64,000 nt of DNA. It comes from Cordylochernes scorpioides (lineage: Eukaryota; Arthropoda; Arachnida; Pseudoscorpiones; Chernetidae). Shown here one piece after another: positions 1 through 11,922 of this stretch. The notes under the pieces are model-generated. The model was not told where the DNA came from. It searched no databases and saw nothing but the letters and a program-made list of their open reading frames with translations. Position numbers and translations under genes: made by a program. Position 1 is the first letter of the stretch. Each line of letters opens with the position of its first letter. The stretch is taken from contig CP092863.1 of the NCBI GenBank assembly GCA_030710605.1, forward strand, positions 110,226,881 through 110,290,880, in the 5' to 3' direction.

Positions 1-420
1 GACAAAACTTAAGGAAGTTGTACCTTTTAGCATGTATATCGGGATTGAGACAATAACTCTGAAAGATACACTCATGGACAAAACTTAAGGAAGTTGTACC
101 TTTTAGCATGTATATCGGGATTCAGACAATAACTCTGAAAGATACACTCATGGACAAAACTTAAGGAAGTTGTACCTTTTAGCATGTATATCGGGATTGA
201 GACAATAACTCTGAAAGATACACTCATGGACAAAACTTAAAAAAGTTGTACCTTTTAAAATGTATATCGGGATTCAGACAATAACTCTGAAAGATATTAC
301 AGTGACCTTTATTGAAGACACACGAGATAATAAGGCTTTAAAAAATTGTCTCTGTCCCAAAATAACTGACGGCCGACGATATCAAAGACTTTCCATTTCC
401 TTAAGTTTTGTCTATGAGTG
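1..420 (+). mobile_element. M76 MITE/76-bp satellite, right part (cut by window edge)
   Basis: About four 76-bp units (tggacaaaacttaagg ... agatacactca) are followed by a unique right arm containing acacgagataa and gacggccgac. The element ends in the inverted terminal repeat ccttaagttttgtctatgagtg. The left end lies outside the window. The final TA border has mutated to CA. Confidence 0.85.
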
Positions 421-827
421 CATACTCGATAGACCTAAGAGAATTCTATCCAATGTAGTTCTTGGCTGCTAACATGATCAACAGTGTTGCCAACTTGAAT
501 AAACTGATGAAATATTCATAGAAGATACCGGAAATGGATTAAATGTCCCCATTCCCAGCTTGGTGATGGATTGTTGTTCTGCCGTTGTTGAACAAAGACC
601 CTCTCTCTCTTCTTATTGTTGCCATTGTTGGGGAATACGTCATTGTTAGAACTGCGGTGGTTGAACGTTAGTTATGTACATAATTGGTGATGGGAGCCTT
701 TTCCCTTCTTGTTGATACATTGCTTAATAGAGCACTGTAGCTTTTATTGAATTAACCTTCCCTCTATATCCTGGGGGGAGGAGTAAATACTCCAGTTGAA
801 ACTTTCAATATAATTTATCTCCAAGCG
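421..827. other. Intergenic, nothing recognised
   Basis: Moderately AT-rich unique-looking DNA with no convincing ORF, RNA or repeat copy found elsewhere in the window. Confidence 0.5.
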
Positions 828-1235
828 CCCACTCCCTTGAGTGACCATTTCCATATACGCCCACCTCCTTTAGCAGCGACCATGTCGATTTACGCACAAC
901 TCCCTAAGCAACCATTTCCTTAGGCACCCACCTCCTTGAGCGACCATTTCCTTGAACACTCAACTCCTTGAGCGACCATTTACATATGCGCCCACCTTCT
1001 TGAGCGACCATTTTCTTAAGCACCCACCTCCTTGAGCGACCATTTTCTTGAACACCCAACTCCTTGAGCGACCATTTACATATGCGCCCACCTTCTTGAG
1101 CGACCATTTCCTTAAGCACCCACCTCCTTGAGCGACCATTTCCGTAATAATCCACCTCCTTAAGCGACCATTTCCTCAAGCACCCATCTCTTTGAGCGAT
1201 CATTTCCATATGCGTCCACCTCCTTGAGCGGCCAC
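828..1235. repeat. 32-bp minisatellite (about 12 copies)
   Basis: Tandem imperfect units of about 32 bp, each with gagcgaccattt followed by a variable cacccacctcctt half. The unit is not a multiple of three, so the antisense reading frame across it is an artefact of the repeat rather than a gene. Confidence 0.85.
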
Positions 1236-1467
1236 TCCGGTACAAACAAAAATATATAAATAGACATAAAATCCGACCTTTAATAAGAAAATGCCTCCAG
1301 GAAAGAACAGATATTTTTTCTCGATGTACCTCCCAGGAGATAAAGATAGATATTTTGCCGAAGTTATTTCACTGAAAGAGAGAGGAAGTATTGTAAAAAT
1401 CTTAGGATAATTGTTACTTTATTGATAAAATTGTGAAAACCGTTTTAAAATACAAATATATACGTGC

Positions 1468-1778
1468 ATTTTCTCACAATGAGTTTCTTTTTATTTCAAA
1501 ATGCTAGCTTTCAAGTGATAATCGCTCTTCAACAGGCTTAATAAAAACATCAACTATATCTTACAAGAAATAATTTTTCAAATAAAATACAACTCGGTAA
1601 GTAAATATTTTTATTGTATTTTACTGACCGAAGTATATTTTATTTAAAGAACTATGAATACCGGCCAGGTAGCCTCTATCTTTAAGATTACAAGAAATAT
1701 TCACAAATACATAGTTGAAGAGTGATTATCGCTTGAAAGCTAGCATTTTAAAATAAAAAGAAACTCATTGTGGGAGAA
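1468..1778. mobile_element. Foldback element
   Basis: Inverted arms of about 75 bp (1468-1545 and 1709-1778) begin with the shared end motif caatgagtttctttt and contain gctagctttcaagtgataa. The loop contains a fragment ending in accggccagg that recurs at 21.3, 33.5 and 52.4 kb. This is the same class as the foldbacks at 3.2, 19.5, 41.1 and 47.4 kb. Confidence 0.7.
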
Positions 1779-1885
1779 TAAATTTATAATTTTAATTTAA
1801 ATTTATTAATTATTAGTAGTATTATACATTTTCCCCATATATTTGGGTTATCTGTTTTAAGAAGTTTCGATCGAATCCATAACCA

Positions 1886-1975
1886 TATGTCCAGGGTAGC
1901 CTAGTAGACATGGCATCTTCCCGGTAAGCGGAACACTAGGGGATCGAATCCATAACTCCTCAGGTAGAATGTTAT
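1886..1975 (+). mobile_element. SINE-1 fragment (tRNA-like head)
   Basis: The sequence tgtccagggtagcctagt and the following cggtaagcgg match the tRNA-like head of the fuller SINE-1 copy at 20.14 kb. It is degraded and lacks the 3' body. Confidence 0.6.
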
Positions 1976-2239
1976 GAAATCGCAGCAGCCCTTGTACTGA
2001 TAAAGACAATAGTTCGAAAGCCTGGTATGCAGTTTGATTTAGTTAATTGAATTTTACCAAAGAAAACTGTTGGTGTAGTTCATTCAATGAACTAAATTTA
2101 GGCACTTTGAGCAAAGAATATTGAATAAAATGTATTTTTGTTGCATTTAATAAATGGAATTTTGAAAGGGAGAGGTTTTGATTACCATCTTCAAATATTT
2201 TTACAATTTATTTTAAAACAAATTTAAAGGTGTAAAATA

Positions 2240-2648
2240 CACTCATGGAGACAAAACGTAAGGAAGTGAAAAGTTTTTGATGTCGCCAGTATTCTATTTT
2301 TTTTTTTAAGGAGACAGAGGCTGTTCACACTTGGTTATCTCGTGTGTCTTTCAGAGTTATTGTCCCAATCCCGATATACATGCTAAAAGGTACAACTTCC
2401 TTAAGTATTGTCCATGAGTGTATCTTTCAGAGTTATTGTCTGAATACCGATATACATGCTAAAAGGTACAACTTCCTTAAGTTTTGTCCATGAGTGTATC
2501 TTTCAGAGTTATTGTCCCAATCCCGATATACATGCTAAAAGGTACAACTTCCTTAAGTTTTGTCCATGAGTGTATCTTTCAGAGTTATTGTCTCAATCCC
2601 GATATACATGCTAAAAGGTACAACTTCCTTAAGTTTTGTCCATGAGTG
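2240..2648 (-). mobile_element. M76 MITE with about four 76-bp units
   Basis: The left terminal repeat, CACTCATGGAG with TA on its outer side, leads into the unique arm (tcgccagtattct ... ttatctcgtgtg). Four antisense 76-bp units follow, ending at ccatgagtg. The unique arm is on the left, so the element is in minus orientation. Confidence 0.8.
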
Positions 2649-2732
2649 TTAATTCAAAGAAACGTGAATCATCTTTATAATAGAGACTCAAAATTTTTGT
2701 CTAACACTTTCCAGATTCTTAACTTTTTTTAA

Positions 2733-2946
2733 ATTATCCCAAGTACACGTGGTGCAGGATATAATAATCATGATGATAAGTAGGTGACTGTTCTTACTGT
2801 AGGTACACCACATATCTACATATGTAGAAAGCAATTCGACTTTTGCACTCACAAGTGTGTCAGAATCTTGTTTAGTTACTTGCATTCACTGGTAAGATTA
2901 GACTCTTTTGCAAGAATCGGGGGTTATTGGAGCAATTTATTTTTAT
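2733..2946 (-). mobile_element. SINE-2 copy, 5'-truncated and diverged
   Basis: The reverse complement matches the SINE-2 body: the 3' tail ccaagtacacgtggtgcagg, the catgatgat block and gcaattcgacttttgcac. The tRNA head is missing. Confidence 0.7.
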
Positions 2947-2989
2947 CAGAAAAAAAGTGTAGACATCAACTTTCGATTACTATAATTAT

Positions 2990-3200
2990 ATTGTAGAACG
3001 AAATTTGACCATTATACCTCATATGTTTCTTTTGAACGGAAAATCTAAATTTATTTTAAGGAGAAATAACGATCATTTCTAACCTTAGGAATGAAGTATG
3101 AAAGGTTGAATTGTGAAGAGTAATGATAAACAGAAAATAATAGTGTCCAGGGATGGGAATCGAACCCACAGTGTTCTGCTTAACGGGCAGATGCCATGTG
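2990..3200 (-). mobile_element. SINE-1 copy
   Basis: The body (tttcttttgaacggaaa, ggagaaataacgat, gaagagtaatgataaac) and the tRNA-like head (gtccagggatgggaatcgaa, gggcagatgcc) match, in reverse, the SINE-1 copy at 20137-20365. Similar minus copies lie at 28.9 and 39.5 kb. Confidence 0.75.
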
Positions 3201-3203
3201 TTA

Positions 3204-3380
3204 GATTATAAACTCAAAAGGAGCTTCTTATGTAGATAATGTTTATTTCGCTAGCTTTTGAACAAATTCTTTCTTCAACGGGCGTAAAGACAAGCTTTCC
3301 CCCGTTGAAGAACGATGTCTTTAGAAAGCTAGCGAAATAAACATGTTTTATAGAAGTAGCTCCTTTTGAGTTTATAATCT
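3204..3380. mobile_element. Foldback element
   Basis: Inverted arms begin agattataaactcaaaag and end cttttgagtttataatct, with tttcgctagctttt / gaaagctagcgaaa inside and two opposed ttcaacggg motifs at the centre. The arms have diverged slightly. Confidence 0.75.
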
Positions 3381-3392
3381 TACAATATAGAA

Positions 3393-3480
3393 AAAAAGTG
3401 TCTGATGCGGGACTCGATCCCTGATCGTGGCTATCAAAAACTGACGGTTTATATCACTCGTCCACCAACCCATTCATTCT
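3393..3480 (-). mobile_element. tRNA-like SINE head
   Basis: In reverse it reads ggtggacgagtg ... cgatcagggatcgagtcccgcat. This is a tRNA-like box A/box B region similar to SINE-3 heads at 27.0 kb. It has no matching 3' body, so it is read as a SINE relic rather than a functional tRNA. Confidence 0.5.
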
Positions 3481-4226
3481 TATCATAACATCATATATTT
3501 TGGTCAAATATAATAAATCATTAAAAATTCACTAAGATTTATAACTAAAAATTTATAGCGCACGTCTTTACCAAGAAATTCAAACGTAAATTACTTTTAT
3601 AAATTTCCACACACGCACACAAAGAATTGTCCATATATTTGGTCAAATTTTAATAAATAATTTCACAGAGAAACTTCCATAATTCATCGTTACAACCCAC
3701 GTTCACTTTAGTGAAGAAGAAGAAAAAATATTTTGCAATTATCCTGACTATTTTTCAAATAAATTATTTGTCTTAGCATATAATTTAGTCAAAAATAAAT
3801 AAATATAGAAAATATATATTCACAGAAGAATAAAACTGTTCTTTACAACCCACGTCTAGTCTATAAAACATGATGGTCATTATCTTTTGCTCTTCTTTAG
3901 AAATACGCTTGTTGCATCGAGACAAATTGGTTCATTGTCTCAAGAAAATGGAGATGAATTCTGATTTATAGCAACATTAGGGCAAAAAAAGTATGTGGAA
4001 CTTTGGTATTCTGGCTTCACCTTTCTGAAGGCAAACAAGAAGATGAGAGATTGGTTTGTCAATGTGGCCATATAATTCATTTTTATATTATCATTTTAAA
4101 TAACAGAGTGAAAAATATTTTCCTCTTTAATATAACTGTATATGAATATTTGCATATTAACGAACAATTTGTATTTTTAAAAATAAGAATTTCCTTTTAT
4201 AATAAGTTTATTTTATTAACTATACA
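3481..4226. other. Intergenic AT-rich DNA
   Basis: No gene seen. A short phrase (tcacagaga/agaataaa ... acaacccacgt) recurs at about 3664-3703 and 3820-3862, each followed by gt-rich sequence, suggesting an old local duplication. Confidence 0.4.
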
Positions 4227-6260
4227 CACTCATGAACAAAACTTAAGGAAGTTAAAAATCTTTGATGTCGCCGGTCGTCTATTCTTTTTTTTTTTTTAAG
4301 GAAACAGAGGTTGTTCACACTTGGTTATCTCATGCGTCTTCAATAAAGGTCACGGTAATATCTTTCAGAGTTATTGTCTGAATCCCGATATACATGCTAA
4401 AAGGTACAACTTCCTTAAGTTTTGTCCATGAGTGTATCTATCAGAGTTATTGTCTCAATCCCGATATACATGCTAAAAGGTACAACTTCCTTAAGTTTTG
4501 TCCATGATGTGTATCTTTCAGAGTTATTTTCCGAATCCCAAATTACATGCTAAAAGATACAACTTCCTTAAGTTTTGTCCATGAGTGTATCTATCAGAGT
4601 TATTGTCTCAATCCCGATATACATGCTAAAAGGTACAACTTCCTTAAGTTTTGTCCATGATGTGTATCTTTCAGAGTTATTGTCTGAATCCCGATATACA
4701 TGCTAAAAGGTACAATTTCCTTAAGTTTGGTCCATGAGTGTATCTTTCAGAGTTATTGTCTAAATCCCGATATACATGCTAAAAGGTACAACTTCCTTAA
4801 GTTTTGTCCATGAGTGTATCTTTCAGAGTTATTGTCTCAATCCCGATATGCATGGAAAAAGGTACAACTTCCTTAAGTTTTGTCCATGAGTGTATCTTTC
4901 AGAGTTATTGTCTGAATCCCGATATACATGGTAAAAGGTACAACTTCCTTACGTTTTGTCCATGAGTGTATCTTTCAGAGTTATCGTCTGAATCCCAATA
5001 TACATGCTAAAAGATACAACTTCCTTAAGTTTTGTCCATGAGTGTATCTCTCAGAGTTATTGTCTCAATCCCGATATACATGGTAAAAGGTACAACTTCC
5101 TTAAGTTTGGTCCATGAGTGTATCTTTCAGAGTTATTGTCTAAATCCCGATATACATGCTAAAAGATACAACTTCCTTAAGTTTTGTCCATGAGTGTATC
5201 TCTTAGAGTTATTGTCTCAATCCCGATATGCATGGTAAAAGGTACAATTTCCTTAAGTTTTGTCAATGAGTGTATCTTTCAGAGTTATTGTCTGAATCCC
5301 AATATGCATGCTAAAAGATACAACTTCCTTAAGTTTTGTCCATGAGTGTATCTCTCAGAGTTATTGTCTCAATCCCGATATACATGGTAAAAGGTACAAC
5401 TTCCTTAAGTTTGGTCCATGAGTGTATCTTTCAGAGTTATTGTCTAAATCCCGATATACATGCTAAAAGATACAACTTCCTTAAGTTTTGTCCATGAGTG
5501 TATCTCTCAGAGTTATTGTCTCAATCCCGATATACATGGTAAAAGGTACAACTTCCTTAAGTTTTGTCCATGAGTGTATCTTTCAGAGTTATTGTCTCAA
5601 TCCCGATATGCATGGTAAAAGGTACAACTTCCTTAAGTTTTGTCCATGAGTGTATCTTTCAGAGTTATCGTCTGAATCCCAATATACATGCTAAAAGATA
5701 CAACTTCCTTAAGTTTTGTCTATGAGTGTATCTCTCAGAGTTATTGTCTCAATCCCGATATACATGGTAAAATGTACAACTTCCTTAAGTTTGTTCCATG
5801 AGTGTATCTTTCAGAGTTATTGTCTAAATCCCGATATACATGCTAAAAGATACAACTTCCTTAAGTTTTGTCTATGAGTGTATCTCTCAGAGTTATTGTC
5901 TCAATCCCGATATACATGGTAAAATGTACAACTTCCTTAAGTTTGTTCCATGAGTGTATCTTTCAGAGTTATTGTCTAAATCCCGATATACATGCTAAAA
6001 GATACAACTTCCTTAAGTTTTGTCCATGAGTGTATATCTTAGAGTTATTGTCTCAATCCCGATATACATGCTAAAAGATACAACTTTCTTAAGTTTTGTC
6101 CATGAGTGTATCTTTCAGAGTTATTGTCTCAATCCCGATATACATGGTAAAAGGTACAACTTCCTTAAGTTTTGTCCATGAGTGTATCTTTCAGAGTTAT
6201 TGTCTCAATCCCGATATACATGGTAAAAGGTACAAATTTCTTAAGTTTTGTCCATGAGAG
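4227..6260 (-). mobile_element. M76 MITE expanded into a ~25-copy 76-bp array
   Basis: The left inverted terminal repeat (cactcatgaacaaaactt) and unique arm (tcgccggtcgtctatt, ttatctcatgcgtcttc) are followed by about 25 antisense 76-bp units to 6260, ending gtccatgagag plus TA. Variant marks (catggtaaaa, taaatcccg, tccatgatgtg) recur at multi-unit spacing, which indicates higher-order repeats. Confidence 0.9.
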
Positions 6261-6264
6261 TATA

Positions 6265-7299
6265 CTGATAAGAAAGGTAAGTTTTCTTTCTTCAGGATCA
6301 ATTTACATCCAAAATTCAACATGGCTATTTTAATTTGATTGAACCAGTTTAATGGAACGTAACTTAAATGCTTACTTTCAACAACAGGTTGCGAGACCTG
6401 TGGGACTTTCAGGAACCTGTAATTACATATAATCACTATTATATTGGTGTATTTAGCGCTATGTCGTAAGTATTAGGCTTGTTAGGAAATGGTAAATACC
6501 TTCACAGTTTACACTCGAGTTCTTGATTTAACACCATACACGGGACCAAATATTTATTATCATATAATTGAGATTTGGCTTTAAAAATCGGTAATAATTT
6601 ATTATTTTATTAGATAAATATTAGTAAATAACATGCTTAATCTCACAAGAACACACACCTACAAGTTTAAAGTATCTAGAAAACACATAAGTATATAAGA
6701 TTAATGTAGCAATAACACATACGTACAAGCTAACACAAGCACACAAGAACAATATCACTATTAATAACAACACAAACAAGAAAAAACTCAATTCCAAGAA
6801 CCCAAAAGTATAGAGCAAGACGAAGGATATCAGGAAAACACGAGAAAAGAAAACACATATCATGAAGACGAATAAAAGAAAAACACCAAGAGCGCACAAT
6901 AGCCGCTTTACCATCAAAACACCTCTTTGGTAGATTTGAAAGATTGCTTGTATCCCTTGTATATCACATGAAGACCATCATCAGAAATACCTAAGAAGAA
7001 GAAAGCAAAGTACCAAGATTACAAAGTAAATAGCAAACACAGAAACAAAGAAAACACATAAGATCACACATGTAAAGAAAAATGTCAATAATACATAGAA
7101 ACGATCACAATATCCAGAGCACACACAAGTAAAGAACAAGCCTACCAAGATATAAATGATGAACAAGCACAATATCGAGAATAAAACAAGTGATTAACAA
7201 ATATTACATCAAAACACACAAGTTGAAAATATAATCACAATACCACCAAGAACACACAAGTGGAAAACAAGCGTACCATAAAGATAACAAAGACAAGTT
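6265..7299. other. Intergenic, A-rich on the plus strand, leading into the 34-bp array
   Basis: From about 6640 the plus strand is strongly A/C-rich with irregular aagaacacaca phrases that resemble a degraded version of the neighbouring 34-bp minisatellite. The open antisense frames here have biased, low-complexity translations (F, L, C, V) and are not taken as genes. Confidence 0.45.
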
Positions 7300-8105
7300 G
7301 AGAACAAGTGAGCTTCAAGAACAAAGACAAGTTGAGAACAAGTGAGCCTCAAGAACAAACACAAATTGAGAAAAAGTGCACCGCAAGAACAAACACAAAT
7401 TGAGAAAAAGTGCACTGCAAGAACAAACACAAGTTGAGAAAAAGTGCACCGCAAGAACAAACACAAATTGAGAAAAAGTGCACCGCAAGAACAAACACAA
7501 GTTGAGAAAAAGTGCACCGCAAGAACAAACACAAATTGAGAAAAAGTGCACCGCAAGAGCAAACACAAATTGAGAAAAAGTGCACCGCAAGAACAAACAC
7601 AAATTGAGAAAAAATGCACCGCAAGAACAAACACAAATTGAGAAAAAGTGCACTGGAAGAGCAAACACAAATTGAGTAAAGTGCACCGCAAGAACAAACA
7701 CAAGTTTAGAAAAAGTGCACCGCAAGAACGAACACAAATTGAGAAAAAGTGCACTGCAAGAACAAACACAAATTGAGAAAAAGTGCACCGCAAGAACAAA
7801 CACAAATTGAGAAAAAGTGCACTGGAAGAACAAACACAAATTGAGTAAAGTGCACCGCAAGAACAAACACAAGTTTAGAAAAAGTGCACCGCAAGAACAA
7901 ACACAAATTGAGAAAAAGTGCACCGCAAGAACAAACACAAATTGAGAAAAAGCACACCAAAAAGAGAAAAAAACACAAGTTGAGATCATGTGCACGACAA
8001 AGAACAAACACAAATTGGGAACAAGCATACCACAAAGAGAACAAACACAAGTTGAAAACAAGCACACATCAAAAAGAGAACAAACACCAGTTGAGAACAA
8101 GCACA
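7300..8105. repeat. 34-bp minisatellite (about 23 copies)
   Basis: Units of 34 bp read aagaacaaacacaaattgag followed by aaaaagtgcaccgc. Some units are shortened (ttgagtaaagtgc), and the array becomes irregular toward 8105. The unit lacks stops in all three antisense frames and is not a multiple of three, so frames of up to 314 residues arise with a 34-residue periodicity. No other coding signal is visible. Confidence 0.9.
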
Positions 8106-8275
8106 ACACCACCAAGAACCGGCCAAATGTCAAGGACCAAACAACGGTAAAAAGACGCCGGAAACCCAGCGGCGTGCTGTGAGGTAGAAAATATTTTTTT
8201 CGTGTCGTGACGTGGTCGGATGCGGAAAATAAACCCGTTTGTGCCATGCTTGGTGACATCCTCGGTCTTCCGCCA

Positions 8276-9360
8276 CTTGTCTGGACTCAGTCAACGGACG
8301 CTTGGACCTCACTTTGAACTTGTCTGGACTCAGTCAACAGACGCTTGGACCTCACTTTGAACTTGTCTGGACTCAGTCAACGGACGCTTGGACCTCACTT
8401 TGAACTTGTCTGGTCTCAGTCAACGGACGCTTGGACCTCACTTTGAACTTGTCTGGACTCAGTCAACGGACGCTTGGACCTCACTTTGAACTTGTCTGGA
8501 CTCAGTCAACGGACGCTTGGACCTCACTTCGAACTTGTCTGGACTCAGTCAACGGACCCTTGGACCTCACTTTGAACTTGTCTGGAGTCAGTCAACGGAC
8601 GCTTGGACCTCACTTCGAACTTGTCTGGACTCAGTCAACGGACCCTTGGACCTCACTTTGAACTTGTCTGGAGTCAGTCAACGGACGCTTGGACCTCACT
8701 TTGAACTTGTCTGGACTCAGTCAACGGACGCTTGGACCTTACTTTGAACTTGTCTGGACTCAGTCAACGGACGCTTGGACCTCACTTCGAACTTGTCTGG
8801 ACTCAGTCAACGGACCCTTGGACCTCACTTTGAACTTGTCTGGAGTCAGTCAACGGACGCTTGGACCTCACTTTGAACTTGTCTGGTCTCAGTCAACGGA
8901 CGCTTGGACCTCACTTTGAACTTGTCTGGACTCAGTCAACGGACCCTTGGACCTCACTTTGAACTTGTCTGGAGTCAGTCAACGGACGCTTGGACCTCAC
9001 TTTGAACTTGTCTGGTCTCAGTCAACGGACGCTTGGACCTCACTTTGAACTTGTCTGGACTCAGTCAACGGACCCTTGGACCTCACTTTGAACTTGTCTG
9101 GAGTCAGTCAACGGACGCTTGGACCTCACTTTGAACTTGTCTGGAGTCAGTCAACGGACGCTTGGACCTCACTTTGAACTTGTCTGGACTCAGTCAACGG
9201 ACGCTTGGAACTCACTTTGAACTTGTCTGGAGTCAGTCAACGGACGCTTGGGCCTCACTTTGAACTTGTCTGGACTCAGTCAACGGACCCTTGGACCTCA
9301 CTTTGAACTTGTCTGGACTCATTCCTGGTTTACACTCGTCTCAACGGACGCTTGGACTTC
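8276..9360. repeat. 43-bp minisatellite (about 25 copies)
   Basis: Units of 43 bp contain ctggactcagtcaacggacg then cttggacctcactttgaac. Variants cccttgg and ggagtcag alternate with gcttgg and ggactcag in a regular order, showing multi-unit duplications. The array degrades at about 9330-9360. The 170-bp spacer from the 34-bp array (8106-8275) is GC-richer and unrecognised. Confidence 0.9.
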
Positions 9361-9505
9361 GGATCTAGGCAAGATCTGGTGATTCAAGATGAAAACCAGA
9401 GTTCCCTATATTGATTGACTAAGACGAATATGAAAGACAAAACTATATTTAATACATCGTCGAATTAAAGATTCATTTATGACAAACAAGCCCAATACAA
9501 TATTA

Positions 9506-9565
9506 CAGCGGTATGGTAGATTAAACTGGTGAAACCGCTGAGAGGGTTCACCACTGATAAGCCAG
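9506..9565 (+). ncRNA. Reverse-ordered hammerhead-like motif (family RZ-C), decayed core
   Basis: In order, the strand shows CAGCGGT (9506-9512), A, TGGT (9514-9517), CTGGT (9526-9530), GAA, ACCGCTG (9534-9540), ACCA (9550-9553), CTGATAA (9554-9560) and GCCAG (9561-9565). Each stem of a hammerhead can form (CAGCGGT/ACCGCTG, TGGT/ACCA, CTGGT/GCCAG), but the strand order is reversed. The core guanine of CTGATGA is A here, so this copy is probably inactive. Confidence 0.45.
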
Positions 9566-9599
9566 GCCCTCCCATTAATTTATCATGCAGAAAGCGCAG

Positions 9600-10140
9600 T
9601 TGAAATTTATTTTAATTAAAAAAAAAAGAATCATACGGGTCAAAAAGAGTCTCAATTTCTTATATAAGAAAGACTGTCGTAAAAAAAATTAAAATAAAAT
9701 AAAATTCAGCTAATTTTGATTGTGTTGTTTTCTTAAACCCCTATACAATTCAGTTAAGGATAAAAAAAGGAGAAACTTCCATAAAAGGCCAACCAAAAAC
9801 ATTAAAACCTTTGGTCTCTCCTAGAGGTGGTCTCTTATTGGAGGTTGAAGTAGCACAATTCAAATAGTTTTTGATTCACTAAAGATGGTTGTTCTTCATA
9901 TACTTAGGTTTCTTATGGAAAGTTTCCCAATAATAACAATATAATAGAAATCAATAAACACATTCTAAAAATGAATAAACATTACTCAAACTTCTAACTC
10001 CAAACACAGATAGAATTGGACAAAAATGTCTTCTTCTTTCTTTATTATCTCCACTCAATCATATTAAGGTATCAAGCTTGTAAAACTTGAGACTTGACAA
10101 CCATCATAACTGAGTAAAGTAGAATGCATCTGCCTTTGTC
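9600..10140. other. Intergenic AT-rich DNA
   Basis: No ORF or repeat copy recognised beyond short A-runs. The start overlaps the flank of the RZ-C element. Confidence 0.4.
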
Positions 10141-10149
10141 ATTAAGACT

Positions 10150-10400
10150 GGGAGCACTACTCAGTGGTAGGACGACTTAGCTCTAAAAGAAATGGTCGCC
10201 TCTGACATGAGGATCAGACGCCATGTGCAGCTGTTCCTAACATGGAGTACAGACTCATCCTGTATCCCTGGATTAGGAGCCCTTACAGGGTACTATCAGC
10301 CGGGCCAGCTGAGCCCAGGTTTTTTAGTGAGCTTGTTACTGCTCCCCCTCCTCCTTTTTCATCCGGGCTTGGGACCGGCAAAGGCGGAATTGGACAAAAA
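10150..10400 (+). mobile_element. GC-richer dispersed-repeat relic
   Basis: A compositional island in AT-rich DNA with gggagcactactcagtggta (tRNA box A-like) and, further on, ccgggcttgggaccggcaaa. Such a phrase suits the 3' part of a retroelement, but I cannot assign a family. The 93-residue frame across it has no recognisable domain. Confidence 0.35.
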
Positions 10401-10734
10401 TGTAATTCAAATTAATAGTGAAAGTAAATACACACAAGATAAATCTAAATATGAAAAATTCTATCAAAGATAAACATCCTGAATTCCTTATTTGAAACTA
10501 TTGTACTGATCCAGCATTTGAAAGCCCATCTTGAAAGACAACAAACCATAGGAACAAATACCAATTAATGAAATATATGTGGTACCATGGATTCAAGAAT
10601 CTAATCTGCAAAAAAAACCCCTTAAAATTCCATTAACCCGTAGACTAATGTGTTTACTAACTATGAGGGGAGTAAGCGGAAATTTTACATACTTTAGTGT
10701 GTAAATATGTAAATTAAAAATTAAAAATGCATAC

Positions 10735-10925
10735 TCTAACCGCTCATATGATCATTTTTCAGATTTCAGAGTGCCATCTAGTCGATAAAAATCAACTAAA
10801 CTTTGATTCATGCTTGTTCCATGATATTTAGTCACCCCATGTTCTAGATAAATCAAGAAAATCCAACCACAAACACGTTTCGGGCTGTTGGCCTTCATCA
10901 GCGTGGTGCAGGCTGTATACCTATT
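10735..10925 (-). mobile_element. RZ-A-like retrozyme copy, diverged
   Basis: In reverse it carries the hammerhead (10867-10906), then the downstream part of the 346-bp unit: tttcttgatttatc, an atcaaagtttag hairpin and the gactagatggca block. Only about 20 bp upstream of the ribozyme is retained. Confidence 0.7.
10867..10906 (-). ncRNA. Hammerhead ribozyme motif (RZ-A variant)
   Basis: Reverse strand: CCACG, CTGATGA, stem II AGGC-CAACA-GCCC, GAAA, CGTG, TT, TGTGG. All core residues of a hammerhead are present and the residue at the cleavage site is U. Stem I pairs CCACG with TGTGG (one G-U). Stem II has an A-C closing mismatch that could lower activity. Confidence 0.75.
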
Positions 10926-11608
10926 ATGTAAATATTAATTCAATTTCAAACATTCGCTATGTAATCTAGATTAATTTTGTTACTTTTGTTAGGATGCTCG
11001 TAAGCAATAAAACAAAAGATTCATTCAAAAAAAAAAAACCTCTCATTCAAATGATACAATTCTATAAAAAAAAACGTAATTTCATCTAATTTACAAATAA
11101 CCATCAATTTATCATCTGGGAAATGCTTTAAAAAGAATAGCAGACGATGTAAACGGGCTATTTAACCTCGTTCTAAAGTACCCGGATGTTCTAATCAGAC
11201 GATACTTATATTTAGATGCAGACGATTCCATTAAGGACCAGTTTGACCAAGGGCCACCCCAGGCAAGTGTCCACTTGAAGAATTCCAGTTTGGTGGGGAC
11301 GTTTTTGCTTTTTTTTTTTCTTTCTTTTCTTTCTTTAGCAGTACCTCCAGGTATGTTGCTAGAAGGGATAACAATTTGCCTCGAATGTTTGTTCTCATTT
11401 TGCATATGGAATTCATTTTGTTCTGCGTCCAGTCATTTTATGGTGCTCCAGGCTTCCATCCTGAATGCAACGAATTTGTTTACCAATAAAAAATATTGCG
11501 TCCAAAATTGTTTTTTACAGAATATCAACAGATTTCACCTTTATTTCGTTACTTGACTTTTTTTTTCAATTGCCTCTGTTCTTTCATGTGAATAAGTTGG
11601 TAAACAGG
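10926..11608. other. Intergenic, nothing recognised
   Basis: AT-rich, with A-runs at about 11030 and 11065 and a T-run at 11311. Short overlapping frames on both strands show no domain or codon pattern. Confidence 0.4.
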
Positions 11609-11922
11609 TGTCGGTGGGAGGATGGTCTAAACCGTTGGTTTTCGACCTCTACGACCCGGGATCGAATCCCGGATTGGGTACTTTTTTTCTAATTAAAAAA
11701 ATGCTACAATGGTCCCCGATTCTTGCAAAAGTCCAATCCCACCAGCGAGTGCAGGTAACCAAACGGGGCTTTAGCACATTTGTAAGTGCCAAAGTCGAAC
11801 TGCTTTTCACATGTGTAGATATGTGGTGCACTTACAGTAAAAGCAATCGACAACTTCTAATCACCATGATTATTTTGGCCTGTACCAAGTGTACTAGGGA
11901 TAAGCAAAAAAAAAAAAAATAG
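11609..11922 (+). mobile_element. SINE-2, full length
   Basis: The tRNA-like head has box A-like ggtctaaaccgttgg, anticodon-loop-like ttttcga and box B gggatcgaatccc. The body follows with tgcaaaagtccaatcccac, aagtcgaactgcttttcac and cagtaaaagcaatcg, then the tail gtgtactagggataagc with a poly-A run. The anticodon position would read TTC (glutamate-like), though the arms are imperfect. Confidence 0.85.

Noticed and set aside
6621..7172. Two short membrane-protein-like antisense frames
   Set aside because: Low-complexity translations of an A-rich tract adjoining the minisatellite.
7315..8259. 314-residue antisense frame rich in F, L, C and V
   Set aside because: It lies almost entirely in the 34-bp minisatellite, where all three antisense frames are open. 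The 34-residue periodicity follows from unit length, and no start context or domain is seen.
10192..10473. 93-residue secreted-protein-like frame (LLLLPLLLFHPG)
   Set aside because: The hydrophobic stretch comes from a C/T-rich patch in a repeat relic; the frame ends in AT-rich DNA with no domain.
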